Below are positions 18,844-27,066 of a stretch of 64,000 nucleotides of DNA, piece by piece; positions within the stretch are counted from its first letter, which is position 1; every line of letters begins with the position of its first letter. Source of the DNA: Roseovarius sp. W115 (GTDB taxonomy: Bacteria; Pseudomonadota; Alphaproteobacteria; Rhodobacterales; Rhodobacteraceae); NCBI RefSeq assembly GCF_032842945.2, contig NZ_CP146606.1, positions 3,414,501-3,478,500 of the forward strand, in the 5' to 3' direction. A model generated the notes under the pieces. The model searched no databases and was not told the DNA's origin. It worked only from the letters and a program-made list of their open reading frames with translations. The position numbers and the translations under genes are program-made.

Positions 18844-18894
18844 ACCGACCCTGCACCGACGCAATACCGACGTGATACCGACGCACTACTGACG
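18844..18894 (+). repeat. Five 7-mers in exact 11-bp phase
   Basis: ACCGACC at 18844, ACCGACG at 18855, 18866 and 18877, and ACTGACG at 18888. The spacing is exactly 11 bp each time, about one helical turn, so all copies face the same side of DNA. It lies 130-180 nt before the dehydrogenase start; a regulator-binding array is likely. Confidence 0.65.
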
Positions 18895-18940
18895 TCCAAA
18901 TTCCTGCATTTTAAGGCCGTTAACCATTCGACCATGGAAA

Positions 18941-18955
18941 CGACACATCCTGTCG
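18941..18955. promoter_or_regulatory. Dyad CGACA-N5-TGTCG upstream of paralogue 2
   Basis: A perfect 5-bp inverted repeat lies 68 nt before the start codon at 19024. It is the counterpart of the dyad before paralogue 1 and, like it, continues with C after TGTCG. Confidence 0.55.
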
Positions 18956-19023
18956 CAAATTGACATGCCCGGAGCGGCAGGCCAGACAGTCTGACACCAC
19001 GATTTCAGACGAGGGAGACCCCC

Positions 19024-21441
19024 ATGAAAACCACCACGCGTGTGGCCGTGATCGGCGGCGGAGTTGTCGGGTGCAGTGTGCTCTATCACCTGACCAAGCT
19101 GGGTTGGTCGGATGTGACGCTGATTGAGCGCTCAGAACTGACTTCGGGGTCCACATGGCACGCGGCGGGCGGTTTTCACACCCTGAACGGCGACACGAAT
19201 ATGGCCGTACTACAGGGCTATACGATCAAACTTTACAAGGAGTTAGAGGAAATCACCGGCATGTCCTGCGGGCTTCATCACGTGGGCGGCGTGACGCTGG
19301 CGGACAACAAGGACCGGTTCGACATGCTGCTCGCCGAGCGGGCCAAGCACCGCTATATGGGGCTTGAGACCGAGATTGTCGGCCCCGACGAGATTCGCAA
19401 AATTGCACCGATTACAAACACCGACGGCATTCTGGGCGCACTCTATGATCCGCTCGACGGCCACCTTGATCCTTCCGGCACCACGCATGCCTACGCCAAG
19501 GCCGCGCGCTTAGGGGGTGCGACGATCCTGACCAACTGTAAGGTCATAGAAACAAACCAGAATCCTGATGGCTCCTGGGATGTTGTCACCGAACGCGGCA
19601 CCATCCATGCCGAACATGTGGTGAATGCTGGCGGCCTCTGGGCGCGTGAAGTGGGGGCGATGGCGGGGATCTATGTGCCCATCTATCCGATGGAGCACCA
19701 GTATCTCGTCACCGAAGAAGTCCCTGAAATCGCTGAGATTATCGACGCGGGTGAAGAGCATCCCCACGTGATGGACCCCGCCGGGGAAAGTTACCTCCGG
19801 CAAGAAGGCCGCGGGCTTTGCATCGGGTTCTACGAACAGCCCTGCCGCGCGTGGTCAGTCGACGGCACGCCGTGGGAGTTTGGCCACGAACTCCTTCCCG
19901 ATGACTTTGACAAGATCGAACAGTCCATTGATTTCGCTTACAAACGCTTCCCTTGTCTGGAGCGCGCGGGTGTGAAATCCGTCATCCACGGACCGTTCAC
20001 TTTTGCCCCAGATGGCAACCCTTTGGTCGGCCCCGTTCCGGGCTTGCGCAATTACTGGTCCGCCTGCGGTGTCATGGCCGGTTTCAGCCAGGGCGGCGGT
20101 GTCGGCCTGGTGTTGGCTCAGTGGATGGTCGAGGGCGAATGTGAGCGCGACGTCTCGGCGATGGATGTGGCGCGTTACGGCGATTGGATCACGCCGGGCT
20201 ACACCCTGCCCAAGGTGATCGAGAACTACCAGAAACGCTTTTCCGTTTCCTACCCGAACGAGGAACTCCCCGCCGCGCGCCCGTTCCGGCAGACGCCGAT
20301 GTATGACGTGTTTGACGCCATGGGTGCTGTCTGGGGGCACCAATACGGGCTAGAGGTCGTGAACTACTTTGCCCAAGGCGATGAACCGCGGTTTGAAACA
20401 CCCAGCTTCCGGCGTTCCAACGCGTGGGAGGCGACTGCCCGCGAGGTGAAGGCCGTCCGGCAAGGCGTTGGAATCAATGAGGTTCACAACTTTGGCAAGT
20501 ATCTGGTGACGGGCGTTAACGCCCGCGAGTGGCTTGACCGGATCATGGCCGGGCGCATCCCAAAACCGGGGCGGATCAGCCTGACACCGATGTTGTCGCA
20601 CAAGGGGCGTCTGATCGGGGATTTCACCGTCTCCTGTCTCAGCGATACCGCGTTTCAACTCACCGCCTCTTACGGCTCACAAGCCTACCACATGCGCTGG
20701 TTCCAGATGAACGAGGCAGAGGGTGTGGAGCTTGAGAACATCTCGGACCGGCTGAACGGGTTTCAGATTGCTGGCCCCAAGGCGCGCGATCTGCTGCAAT
20801 CCTGTACGCGCATGGACATCTCAACCATGCGGTTCATGGATGTGCGGCATGTGACGGTCGGGATGGTCGATTGCCTGGTCCAGCGCGTCAGCTACACCGG
20901 CGATCTGGGATATGAAATCTACTGTGATCCCATGGCCCAACGGGCGTTATGGGCCGTGCTATGGGAGGCGGGTCAAAGCGTCGGCATCAAACCTTTTGGC
21001 ATGCGCGCGATGATGTCGCTCAGGCTGGACCGGTTCTTTGGGTCTTGGCTTAGCGAATTCTCACCTGACTACACCCCCGCAGAAACCGGCATGGACCGGT
21101 TTGTCAGCTTCACCAAGAACAGTGATTTCATCGGCCGCGCTGCGGTTGAGGCGGAACGCGCCTCAGGGTCTGCGCGCACACTTGTGCCTTTTGAGGTCGC
21201 GGCACTGGACGCAGATGTGCATGCCTATGAACCCGTCTGGATCAATGGCAAGGTTCAGGGCTTCTGCACGTCAGGCGGCTATTCGCATCACGCCGATAAA
21301 TCCATCGCACTGGCCTTGATCCCTACAGAGTTGGCCAAACCGGGGCTGCAGGCTGAAATCGAAATTCTGGGCGAAATGCGCCCGGCACAGTTGATTTCAG
21401 AGCCATACTTTGATCCCGAAGGCACACGCATGCGAGGCTGA
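19024..21441 (+). CDS. FAD-dependent dimethylglycine/sarcosine dehydrogenase-like protein with GcvT domain (paralogue 2)
   Basis: The 805-aa protein has the same architecture as paralogue 1: FAD fold (GGGVVG at 11-16), H46 in SGSTWHAAGG as the probable covalent flavin site, then a GcvT domain from about residue 430 and GcvT_C. The ATG at 19024 follows a GAGGGAG ribosome-binding site. The first 30 residues are nearly identical to paralogue 1 but the rest differs clearly, so the two probably act on different methylamines or steps of glycine betaine/choline breakdown. Cytosolic. Confidence 0.88.
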   Translation: MKTTTRVAVIGGGVVGCSVLYHLTKLGWSDVTLIERSELTSGSTWHAAGGFHTLNGDTNMAVLQGYTIKLYKELEEITGMSCGLHHVGGVTLADNKDRFDMLLAERAKHRYMGLETEIVGPDEIRKIAPITNTDGILGALYDPLDGHLDPSGTTHAYAKAARLGGATILTNCKVIETNQNPDGSWDVVTERGTIHAEHVVNAGGLWAREVGAMAGIYVPIYPMEHQYLVTEEVPEIAEIIDAGEEHPHVMDPAGESYLRQEGRGLCIGFYEQPCRAWSVDGTPWEFGHELLPDDFDKIEQSIDFAYKRFPCLERAGVKSVIHGPFTFAPDGNPLVGPVPGLRNYWSACGVMAGFSQGGGVGLVLAQWMVEGECERDVSAMDVARYGDWITPGYTLPKVIENYQKRFSVSYPNEELPAARPFRQTPMYDVFDAMGAVWGHQYGLEVVNYFAQGDEPRFETPSFRRSNAWEATAREVKAVRQGVGINEVHNFGKYLVTGVNAREWLDRIMAGRIPKPGRISLTPMLSHKGRLIGDFTVSCLSDTAFQLTASYGSQAYHMRWFQMNEAEGVELENISDRLNGFQIAGPKARDLLQSCTRMDISTMRFMDVRHVTVGMVDCLVQRVSYTGDLGYEIYCDPMAQRALWAVLWEAGQSVGIKPFGMRAMMSLRLDRFFGSWLSEFSPDYTPAETGMDRFVSFTKNSDFIGRAAVEAERASGSARTLVPFEVAALDADVHAYEPVWINGKVQGFCTSGGYSHHADKSIALALIPTELAKPGLQAEIEILGEMRPAQLISEPYFDPEGTRMRG

Positions 21442-21506
21442 AGCACGGCTTGCCGGTCAGGTTTAGATCGGTCACTCTAAGCTAAGTCACTCACAAAGAG
21501 CGTCCT

Positions 21507-22130
21507 ATGAGCCTCGTTTGTCTTGTTCCTGCTGCCGGGGCGTCCACGCGTATGCGCGGGCGGGACAAGCTGCTGGAAAAGATTGACGGCGTACCGCTTC
21601 TGGCGCGGCAAACCTCTGCGGTGATGACGCTCGGGGTTCCGGTGCTGATCACCCTGCCTGCGCAGTCGGAAGACAGGGTTAACGCCCTGCAGCCCGTGCG
21701 CGATGATCAGGTAACCTTGATGAACATCGCCGACGCAGACGAGGGCCTCAGCGCGTCGATCCGCATGGGGGCCAACTGGGCCATGGCACAAGGGGCCACA
21801 GCATTGATGGTGGCCCTGCCCGATTTGCCAGATGTGTGCGCCGAGGATTTCGCAACCTTGCATGACACGCACCGGGCCCATCCCGACGCCGTCATTCGTG
21901 CCACAACAGCCGAAGGCCAGACGGGCCATCCAACTGTCTTACCGGCCCGGCTTTTCGGCGCCCTCGCGCGGCTCACAGGGGATCAAGGCGCCAAAGCTCT
22001 TTTGAGAAATGAGCCGATCACCCCCTGCCCTTTGCCTGGCAAACGCGCGGTCACAGATCTTGATACACCGGAAGCCTGGGAGGCCTGGCGCGCGTTACGT
22101 GTCGCCAAAAGCAAGCAATCCCAGCCGTAA
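21507..22130 (+). CDS. MobA-like NTP transferase (MocA/molybdenum-cofactor type)
   Basis: The 207-aa nucleotidyltransferase has the N-terminal loop LVPAAGASTRMRGRDKL, an acidic metal site (ALPDLPDV), and GHPTVLP as seen in the MobA/MocA and CoxI-associated groups that add CMP or GMP to molybdopterin. Dehydrogenases needing a cytosine-dinucleotide cofactor are not in the window. The substrate could also be another sugar-like acceptor. It lies 65 nt after the dehydrogenase and may be co-transcribed. Confidence 0.78.
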   Translation: MSLVCLVPAAGASTRMRGRDKLLEKIDGVPLLARQTSAVMTLGVPVLITLPAQSEDRVNALQPVRDDQVTLMNIADADEGLSASIRMGANWAMAQGATALMVALPDLPDVCAEDFATLHDTHRAHPDAVIRATTAEGQTGHPTVLPARLFGALARLTGDQGAKALLRNEPITPCPLPGKRAVTDLDTPEAWEAWRALRVAKSKQSQP

Positions 22131-22148
22131 GGCCGGGACTGCTAAACT

Positions 22149-22208
22149 CGAAATCGAGACCCCCAGTCTCTGATTTCGATTGTGCCGGTCTTTGTAGAGC
22201 AGACCGGC
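22149..22208. terminator. Two consecutive hairpins between convergent genes
   Basis: Hairpin 1 pairs 22149-22160 with 22166-22178 (one bulged T). Hairpin 2 pairs GCCGGTCT (22184-22191) with AGACCGGC (22201-22208). They sit between two convergent stops, fitting a bidirectional terminator, though no long T-tract follows. Confidence 0.6.
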
Positions 22209-22228
22209 GGGCTGCATTCAAAATAGCG

Positions 22229-24148
22229 TCACCCCACCAATAGCCGCGCCTCGTGGTGCTTTAGCGACTTGCGCGCGGCCTGATAGGCCTCGATGCCGTC
22301 GTGATCCTGAAGCTCCGGGAACAGATTAAAGATCTCGCTGCGCTGCGCATGACCCATACCATCCAGAACCTGTTGACCTGGCTGGAAACTTTCGGTCCAG
22401 GAGCCGTTGGACAGAACCACCTCATGGCGGTCGAACATGAAATGCACGTAACTCACGCTGCTGGCCTCAACCACTTCAACGCCCGCCTTGTGGGTTAGGT
22501 GTTTGGCGGCGGCGAGCACCTCGCGCTCTTCGAAATAAAGCGACGATTTCTCGCTGGCGAGCAGCAGGCGGTGCTGCGGCGACACAAGCATATCGCGTTC
22601 CGGCAAGCCGTGCCCAAGCGAACCTGCGCGAATAAGAACAGGTTTCAGATGCGGCGCCTGGCGCAGTTCCTGCTTGGTCAGATCACGCTGTCCGATCCAG
22701 CGAATTTCCTGCAAACCATTGTCGCGGGTGATCACGCGGTCCCCCACTTGCAAATCCTCCACAAGCCGCTCACCTGTGGGTGTTGCAATTACCATACCGG
22801 GTGTGAAGCAGGGGATAACATTTTCAATATTGCTGAATTCGGCCTCGCCGGTTTCATTGCCATCTGCGTCAAAGAAGGTAACGAAACCATCTTCCTGATC
22901 CGCAGACGTGAATGTCACGCGAAGACTGCCGCCCGGGTTTTCCGCTTCGGCCGCACCAGTCAGGTCAAGTGTATCAAAATCATCGTCGGGATCGCCCGAT
23001 GTGGTGGTTTCCCCACCGTCGATTTCATCACCGGCGGTGATATCTATGAACGTGTCACGATCTGCGCCCCCGGAGAGTTCATCCTCGCCATCGCCACCGG
23101 AAATCAGGTCATTGCCGTCGCCACCTTCGATCTCGTCGTCGCCGCCTTCGCCAAAGATTTGGTCATCGCCGGCGCCGCCCTCAAGGTCATCATCGCCATC
23201 TTCGGTGGCGGGACCGGACAGGGAGCTGTCGCCAAAGATGATGTCATCGCCAGCACCGCCCTCAACTTCGTCGTCGCCGGAGCCGCCAAAGACAACATCG
23301 TTGCCCTCACCCGCCTCAACCTCATCATCTCCGCCAAGCGCATCGATAACGTCATCATTGGGCGCTGCCCCCGGAAGGATCGCATCCTCATTGTCAACAC
23401 GATCTCCCTGCGGGTCACCAAGAAAGTCGGCATCAATCTCATTGTCGGCGTCATTGCCGCTTACGACGCCATCCGGCTCTCCCAGAATATCGGTATTATA
23501 AACAGCGACATAATCAATTGAGCCGTTGAAGAAATGATCATACCGACCATCGTCTTTTTCACGGGCCGCAAAGGTCCAGGACTCGTCGTCATTGTCGCCG
23601 ATGTCCATCGTCAGACCGGTGGTGTCGATGTCTTGAGAGTAGTTTTCGCCGGTGGTCAGGTTTTCAACAAAAAACCGACCGCCTTCGGTCTCGGACCAAG
23701 TGTAGGTTGCCTTGACCGTATCTCCCGGAGAGAAAAAGTCATCCGGCGTGCTGACATTCACATCTTCGCCACCGTCGACATGCCGTACGTTCACAGCACC
23801 CTCGAGCGACACGTTAATCCCGAAGTAGCCTTCACTGCTGCGGTCGTTGAATTCGCCGCGGTTAACAAGAGTGTCGTCAGATGTTCCGACATGTGCATCT
23901 TGTGTAAACTGCACCGCGACGCTGCCTTCGGAGAGATTGAAGGCTGCGTCATTGCCTCCGTTTACGTCAAAGTAGTCTCCACGACCATCGGTCTGGAGCG
24001 CATCCCCCGATGCGAAGGCATCGCCCTCGAACTCGCCGTCTTGTGCCACACCATCAGCGAGGCCCGTGTCCGCATCCGGATCAGAAGACAGAAAATCCCA
24101 CAACCCAACGAGGTTTGCGGCAAACGGGTCATTGACGTTATTAGGCAT
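22229..24148 (-). CDS. LamG-like / RTX Ca2+-binding / Hint-domain exoprotein
   Basis: The protein is 639 aa. A LamG/concanavalin-like N-domain (about 10-225) is followed by about six RTX nonapeptides (GGxGxDxIF type, about 268-365) and a Hint domain starting at C447 (CFTPGMVIATPTG) with SPQHRLLL. The ATG at 24148 has GGAG with a 6-nt gap; the ATG two codons upstream has none. There is no N-terminal signal peptide, so type I secretion is likely, though no ABC exporter is near. The Hint part could self-cleave or attach the protein. It is very acidic, as usual for RTX proteins. Confidence 0.85.
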   Translation of the reverse strand: MPNNVNDPFAANLVGLWDFLSSDPDADTGLADGVAQDGEFEGDAFASGDALQTDGRGDYFDVNGGNDAAFNLSEGSVAVQFTQDAHVGTSDDTLVNRGEFNDRSSEGYFGINVSLEGAVNVRHVDGGEDVNVSTPDDFFSPGDTVKATYTWSETEGGRFFVENLTTGENYSQDIDTTGLTMDIGDNDDESWTFAAREKDDGRYDHFFNGSIDYVAVYNTDILGEPDGVVSGNDADNEIDADFLGDPQGDRVDNEDAILPGAAPNDDVIDALGGDDEVEAGEGNDVVFGGSGDDEVEGGAGDDIIFGDSSLSGPATEDGDDDLEGGAGDDQIFGEGGDDEIEGGDGNDLISGGDGEDELSGGADRDTFIDITAGDEIDGGETTTSGDPDDDFDTLDLTGAAEAENPGGSLRVTFTSADQEDGFVTFFDADGNETGEAEFSNIENVIPCFTPGMVIATPTGERLVEDLQVGDRVITRDNGLQEIRWIGQRDLTKQELRQAPHLKPVLIRAGSLGHGLPERDMLVSPQHRLLLASEKSSLYFEEREVLAAAKHLTHKAGVEVVEASSVSYVHFMFDRHEVVLSNGSWTESFQPGQQVLDGMGHAQRSEIFNLFPELQDHDGIEAYQAARKSLKHHEARLLVG

Positions 24149-24917
24149 CGTCATCTCCAACACACACCGTCCGGATGAACGGCTTACACGTAACAAGCCC
24201 AGCGACGATGCGGTTGTCTGAACACCATGAGTGCGGAAGGGACTTCGAGGTCCTCTTGCAACATCAGGGTTTGGCCATGTTGCGATCTCCCCAGACCGGC
24301 ATTTGGCGCAAAATTCCTGCTAAGTGCAGACACCACCCCCAGGCGGGCCTTCTCTTAGTTAAAGGAATGTGACGAGTTGACGAAAGTGAAAACTGGCAGA
24401 AACATGTCTTCTTTGTGTCCGGGAACAAGCAATGCGTGTGGTGCGCGAAAAACGTATGTAAATCGAAAAGAAGATTGTCCTGAATTCGAGAACAACAGAG
24501 AAAAGCAGTTTCAATATTTTCCTGTAAATTGAATTTGACCGACAACATTGAGCACGCGAAGCGCTCTTACTGTTTCAATTTCAAATACAATGGCCACCTC
24601 GCCTTCAACGGGAAAAGCCTACCGGGCGCATAACGCTGATTGGTCAAAATTCATCGGTAATAGGCAATTTTTCTGCAATGCGTTCTTTATTTGGAAACAA
24701 TCATTCGCGCGGAGACACGAATCAAGGCGGTAGAAGACATAATCTGGCCATATTTCACTTTGGATTGTGCGAGCGTGTGCAATTCCTTGCCGCTCGTTGA
24801 CAACACATCACCTGCCCCGAAGCGCGCCACAAACACTGCATTATCGTCAAACTTTGGCCTGACTTTTTGTCTAGGTACCAGACATCACACGTGGTTTGGG
24901 CACGGTAAGAGGGCAAA
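24149..24917. other. Long AT-rich intergenic region
   Basis: No gene is supported in these 769 nt; the short frames lack homology or ribosome-binding sites. A perfect 7-bp hairpin (GCAACAT 24258-24264 with ATGTTGC 24277-24283) lies near the start of the RTX gene. The region carries divergent promoters for the RTX gene and the glycosyltransferase operon, and its base composition is lower in GC than neighbouring genes. Confidence 0.55.
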
Positions 24918-25940
24918 ATGGCAAGCAAAGCGATGGCTGTCGCCGATAAAAGCATGGCGCAAAACCAGGGAAAACGCACCGGGTCTCGCGGCAAGCAAAA
25001 ACTGGTTTCACTCGTTGTGCCGGTATTTAACGAACAACAAGCCATCGAGCCGTTTTTGGCCCGCATTGACGACGTATTCGCACCACTGGCCAAGACCTAC
25101 ACCTACGAAATCGTCTTCGTGAATGACGGCAGCCGAGACGCCACCGAGTTCGCAATCCGAAGCCGCATGCTCGAAAACCCGCGCCTCTGCCTCGTGAACC
25201 TGTCGCGCAACTTCGGCAAGGAAGCCGCGCTTTGCGCCGGGATCGACCATGCCAAAGGCGATGCCTGCATTCCGATGGATGTCGACCTGCAGGACCCGCC
25301 CGAGCTTATTCCTGAAATGCTCAAGCACTGGGAAAAAGGGGCGAAAGTGGTCAATGCACGCCGCAGCGGCAGGGCCGAAGATACTTGGCTTAAACGTATC
25401 ACAGCCCAAGGGTTCTACCGCATCTTTAACCGGCTTTCAGAGCACGCAATTCCACAAGATGTCGGGGATTTTCGACTTCTCGATCGCCAGGTGGTCGATG
25501 TTGTACGCGAATTGGGCGAACGCGTCAGGTTTAACAAGGCACTTTTCAGCTGGGTCGGATTTGAAACAGCTGAGGTAACATTCGAACGCCCAAAACGCGA
25601 GCATGGCACGAGTGCATGGTCCTATTGGCGGTTATGGAATTTCGCACTCGATGGAATATTTTCCTCGACCACGGCCCCTCTGAGAATTTGGACCTATACC
25701 GGTGCCATTCTTGCTCTGATGTCCTTTTTGTATGCCACGACGATCTTACTGCGAACGCTGATCATTGGTGTGGACGTCCCTGGATATGCTTCAACGATCA
25801 TTCTCATCCTGCTTTTTGGCGGGCTGAACCTTTTCGCCATAGGCATCCTTGGGGAATATATCGGGCGCATTTATTCCGAAGTTCGCGAACGTCCGCTCTA
25901 TGTGCTGCGCTCAGTGCATAGCGGAAAGGAGAAATCATAA
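24918..25940 (+). CDS. GtrB-like family 2 glycosyltransferase
   Basis: The 340-aa membrane-associated GT2 enzyme has VSLVVPVFNEQ, VNDGSRD and the DxD-type site PMDVDLQDPPELIP. Two C-terminal transmembrane helices (about 255-320) match GtrB/dolichol-phosphate-mannose synthase-like enzymes that put a sugar on undecaprenyl phosphate at the inner membrane. The stop shares one base with the methyltransferase start. Operon with methyltransferase and gtrA. Confidence 0.88.
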   Translation: MASKAMAVADKSMAQNQGKRTGSRGKQKLVSLVVPVFNEQQAIEPFLARIDDVFAPLAKTYTYEIVFVNDGSRDATEFAIRSRMLENPRLCLVNLSRNFGKEAALCAGIDHAKGDACIPMDVDLQDPPELIPEMLKHWEKGAKVVNARRSGRAEDTWLKRITAQGFYRIFNRLSEHAIPQDVGDFRLLDRQVVDVVRELGERVRFNKALFSWVGFETAEVTFERPKREHGTSAWSYWRLWNFALDGIFSSTTAPLRIWTYTGAILALMSFLYATTILLRTLIIGVDVPGYASTIILILLFGGLNLFAIGILGEYIGRIYSEVRERPLYVLRSVHSGKEKS

Positions 25941-26668
25941 TGGATCGCGCTGTATTTGACCGAATGGCAGAACAAGAAGACGTGCATTGGTGGTTTGCCG
26001 CCCGGCGTCAAATATTGACTGCAGTTATCACAAGGCTGGTGAATCTGCCGACGGAGGCACGTATTCTCGAAGCCGGCTGCGGCACGGGCGGCAATCTTCA
26101 AATGCTGGAGGCGTTTGGGCAAGTTCGTGCGTTTGAGCTTGATGCGGATGCAAGACGCACGGCTGAACTGAAGAGCTCTTTGGCAATTGCCGAAGGTGCG
26201 CTGCCCGACGCTATTCCCTACAAAAATGAACGCTTTGATCTGATTGGGCTTTTCGATGTCCTCGAACATGTTGAAAAAGACGAAGCTTCTCTGGCCTCCC
26301 TCAAGTCGCGTCTCGCACCTGAAGGCCGTATCGTGATGACCGTTCCAGCCTTTCCCTGGCTTTGGTCGCGTCATGACGAAAGGCATCACCATTTCCGCCG
26401 GTATACGAAATCGCATCTCGCAGAGGTTGCCACCGCTGCCGGGTTAAAAATGGAACATGGGTTTTACTTTAACACAGCTCTGTTCCCCGTGGCTGTCGCC
26501 GGGCGCGCCGCCAAGGCAGTTGTGCGGTCTGATCGTGCAGACGACACGCTTCCCAATCCGTTGATCAACGCCGCCCTGCGCACCGTGTTTGGCGCAGAAC
26601 GGCATTTGGTTGGACGCGTCAAAATGCCTGTCGGATTGTCCCTCTGCGCAGTCTTGTCATCCGAGTGA
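25940..26668 (+). CDS. Class I SAM-dependent methyltransferase
   Basis: The 242-aa protein has SAM motif I (ILEAGCGTGGNLQML), the acidic loop (AFELDADARR) and motif IV-like LFDVLEHVEKD, the UbiE/SAM-binding fold. The target cannot be read directly. Its place between a GT2 enzyme and GtrA suggests methylation of a glycan or lipid-linked sugar. It overlaps gtrA by 4 nt. Confidence 0.85.
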   Translation: MDRAVFDRMAEQEDVHWWFAARRQILTAVITRLVNLPTEARILEAGCGTGGNLQMLEAFGQVRAFELDADARRTAELKSSLAIAEGALPDAIPYKNERFDLIGLFDVLEHVEKDEASLASLKSRLAPEGRIVMTVPAFPWLWSRHDERHHHFRRYTKSHLAEVATAAGLKMEHGFYFNTALFPVAVAGRAAKAVVRSDRADDTLPNPLINAALRTVFGAERHLVGRVKMPVGLSLCAVLSSE

Positions 26669-27066
26669 CCGCACCCGTGATTAAGCAACTTTCAAGGTTT
26701 GCTGGCATCGGCGCACTCGCCACGCTTCTGCACGTTACGGTCGCTTTGATCGTGGCAGAAGGTTTTGGCGCAGATCCACAACTCTCAAACCTCACCGGTT
26801 TTTTGACAGCCGTCGGCTTTTCCTATTTCGGACATGGCCATTTCACCTTTTCCACCGAGTTAAAACATCGGGTTCACGGGACACGCTTTTTGTCGGTGTC
26901 TGTGCTGGGCCTCTGCGTTTCGAGTGGTTTAACCTATGCGATCACCGACATCGCGGGCTTGCCCTTCTTGGCAGCCATGGGCGTTGTTGCGGTCGCAGTT
27001 CCGCTCTCAACCTTTGTTCTTTGCAAGCTCTGGGTTTTTCACGACCCTCAGCGCGACGGGCCATAA
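26665..27066 (+). CDS. gtrA: GtrA-family membrane protein
   Basis: The 133-aa protein starts with GTG in a 4-nt overlap with the methyltransferase. Four predicted membrane helices and the FAGIGALATLLH and SYFGHGHFTF segments fit the GtrA family, proposed to flip undecaprenyl-phosphate-linked sugars across the inner membrane. Its last 19 nt overlap the convergent membrane-protein gene. Confidence 0.85.
   Translation: MTAPVIKQLSRFAGIGALATLLHVTVALIVAEGFGADPQLSNLTGFLTAVGFSYFGHGHFTFSTELKHRVHGTRFLSVSVLGLCVSSGLTYAITDIAGLPFLAAMGVVAVAVPLSTFVLCKLWVFHDPQRDGP

Larger units (their letters stand above)
18683..19023. other. Intergenic region rich in repeats before paralogue 2
   Basis: No gene is seen in these 341 nt. 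From left to right it contains the 27-nt motif shared with 3251, five 11-bp-phased ACCGACG repeats, and the CGACA-N5-TGTCG dyad (each listed separately). It must include the promoter of the dehydrogenase at 19024. Confidence 0.6.

Noticed and set aside
22990..23360. Tandem repeats suggestive of CRISPR
   Set aside because: Short, spacerless and in frame; they encode the Gly/Asp RTX repeats.
22499..23521. Repetitive frame opposite the RTX repeats
   Set aside because: Produced by reading the RTX nonapeptide repeats backwards; apparent Val/Ile repeats are a by-product.
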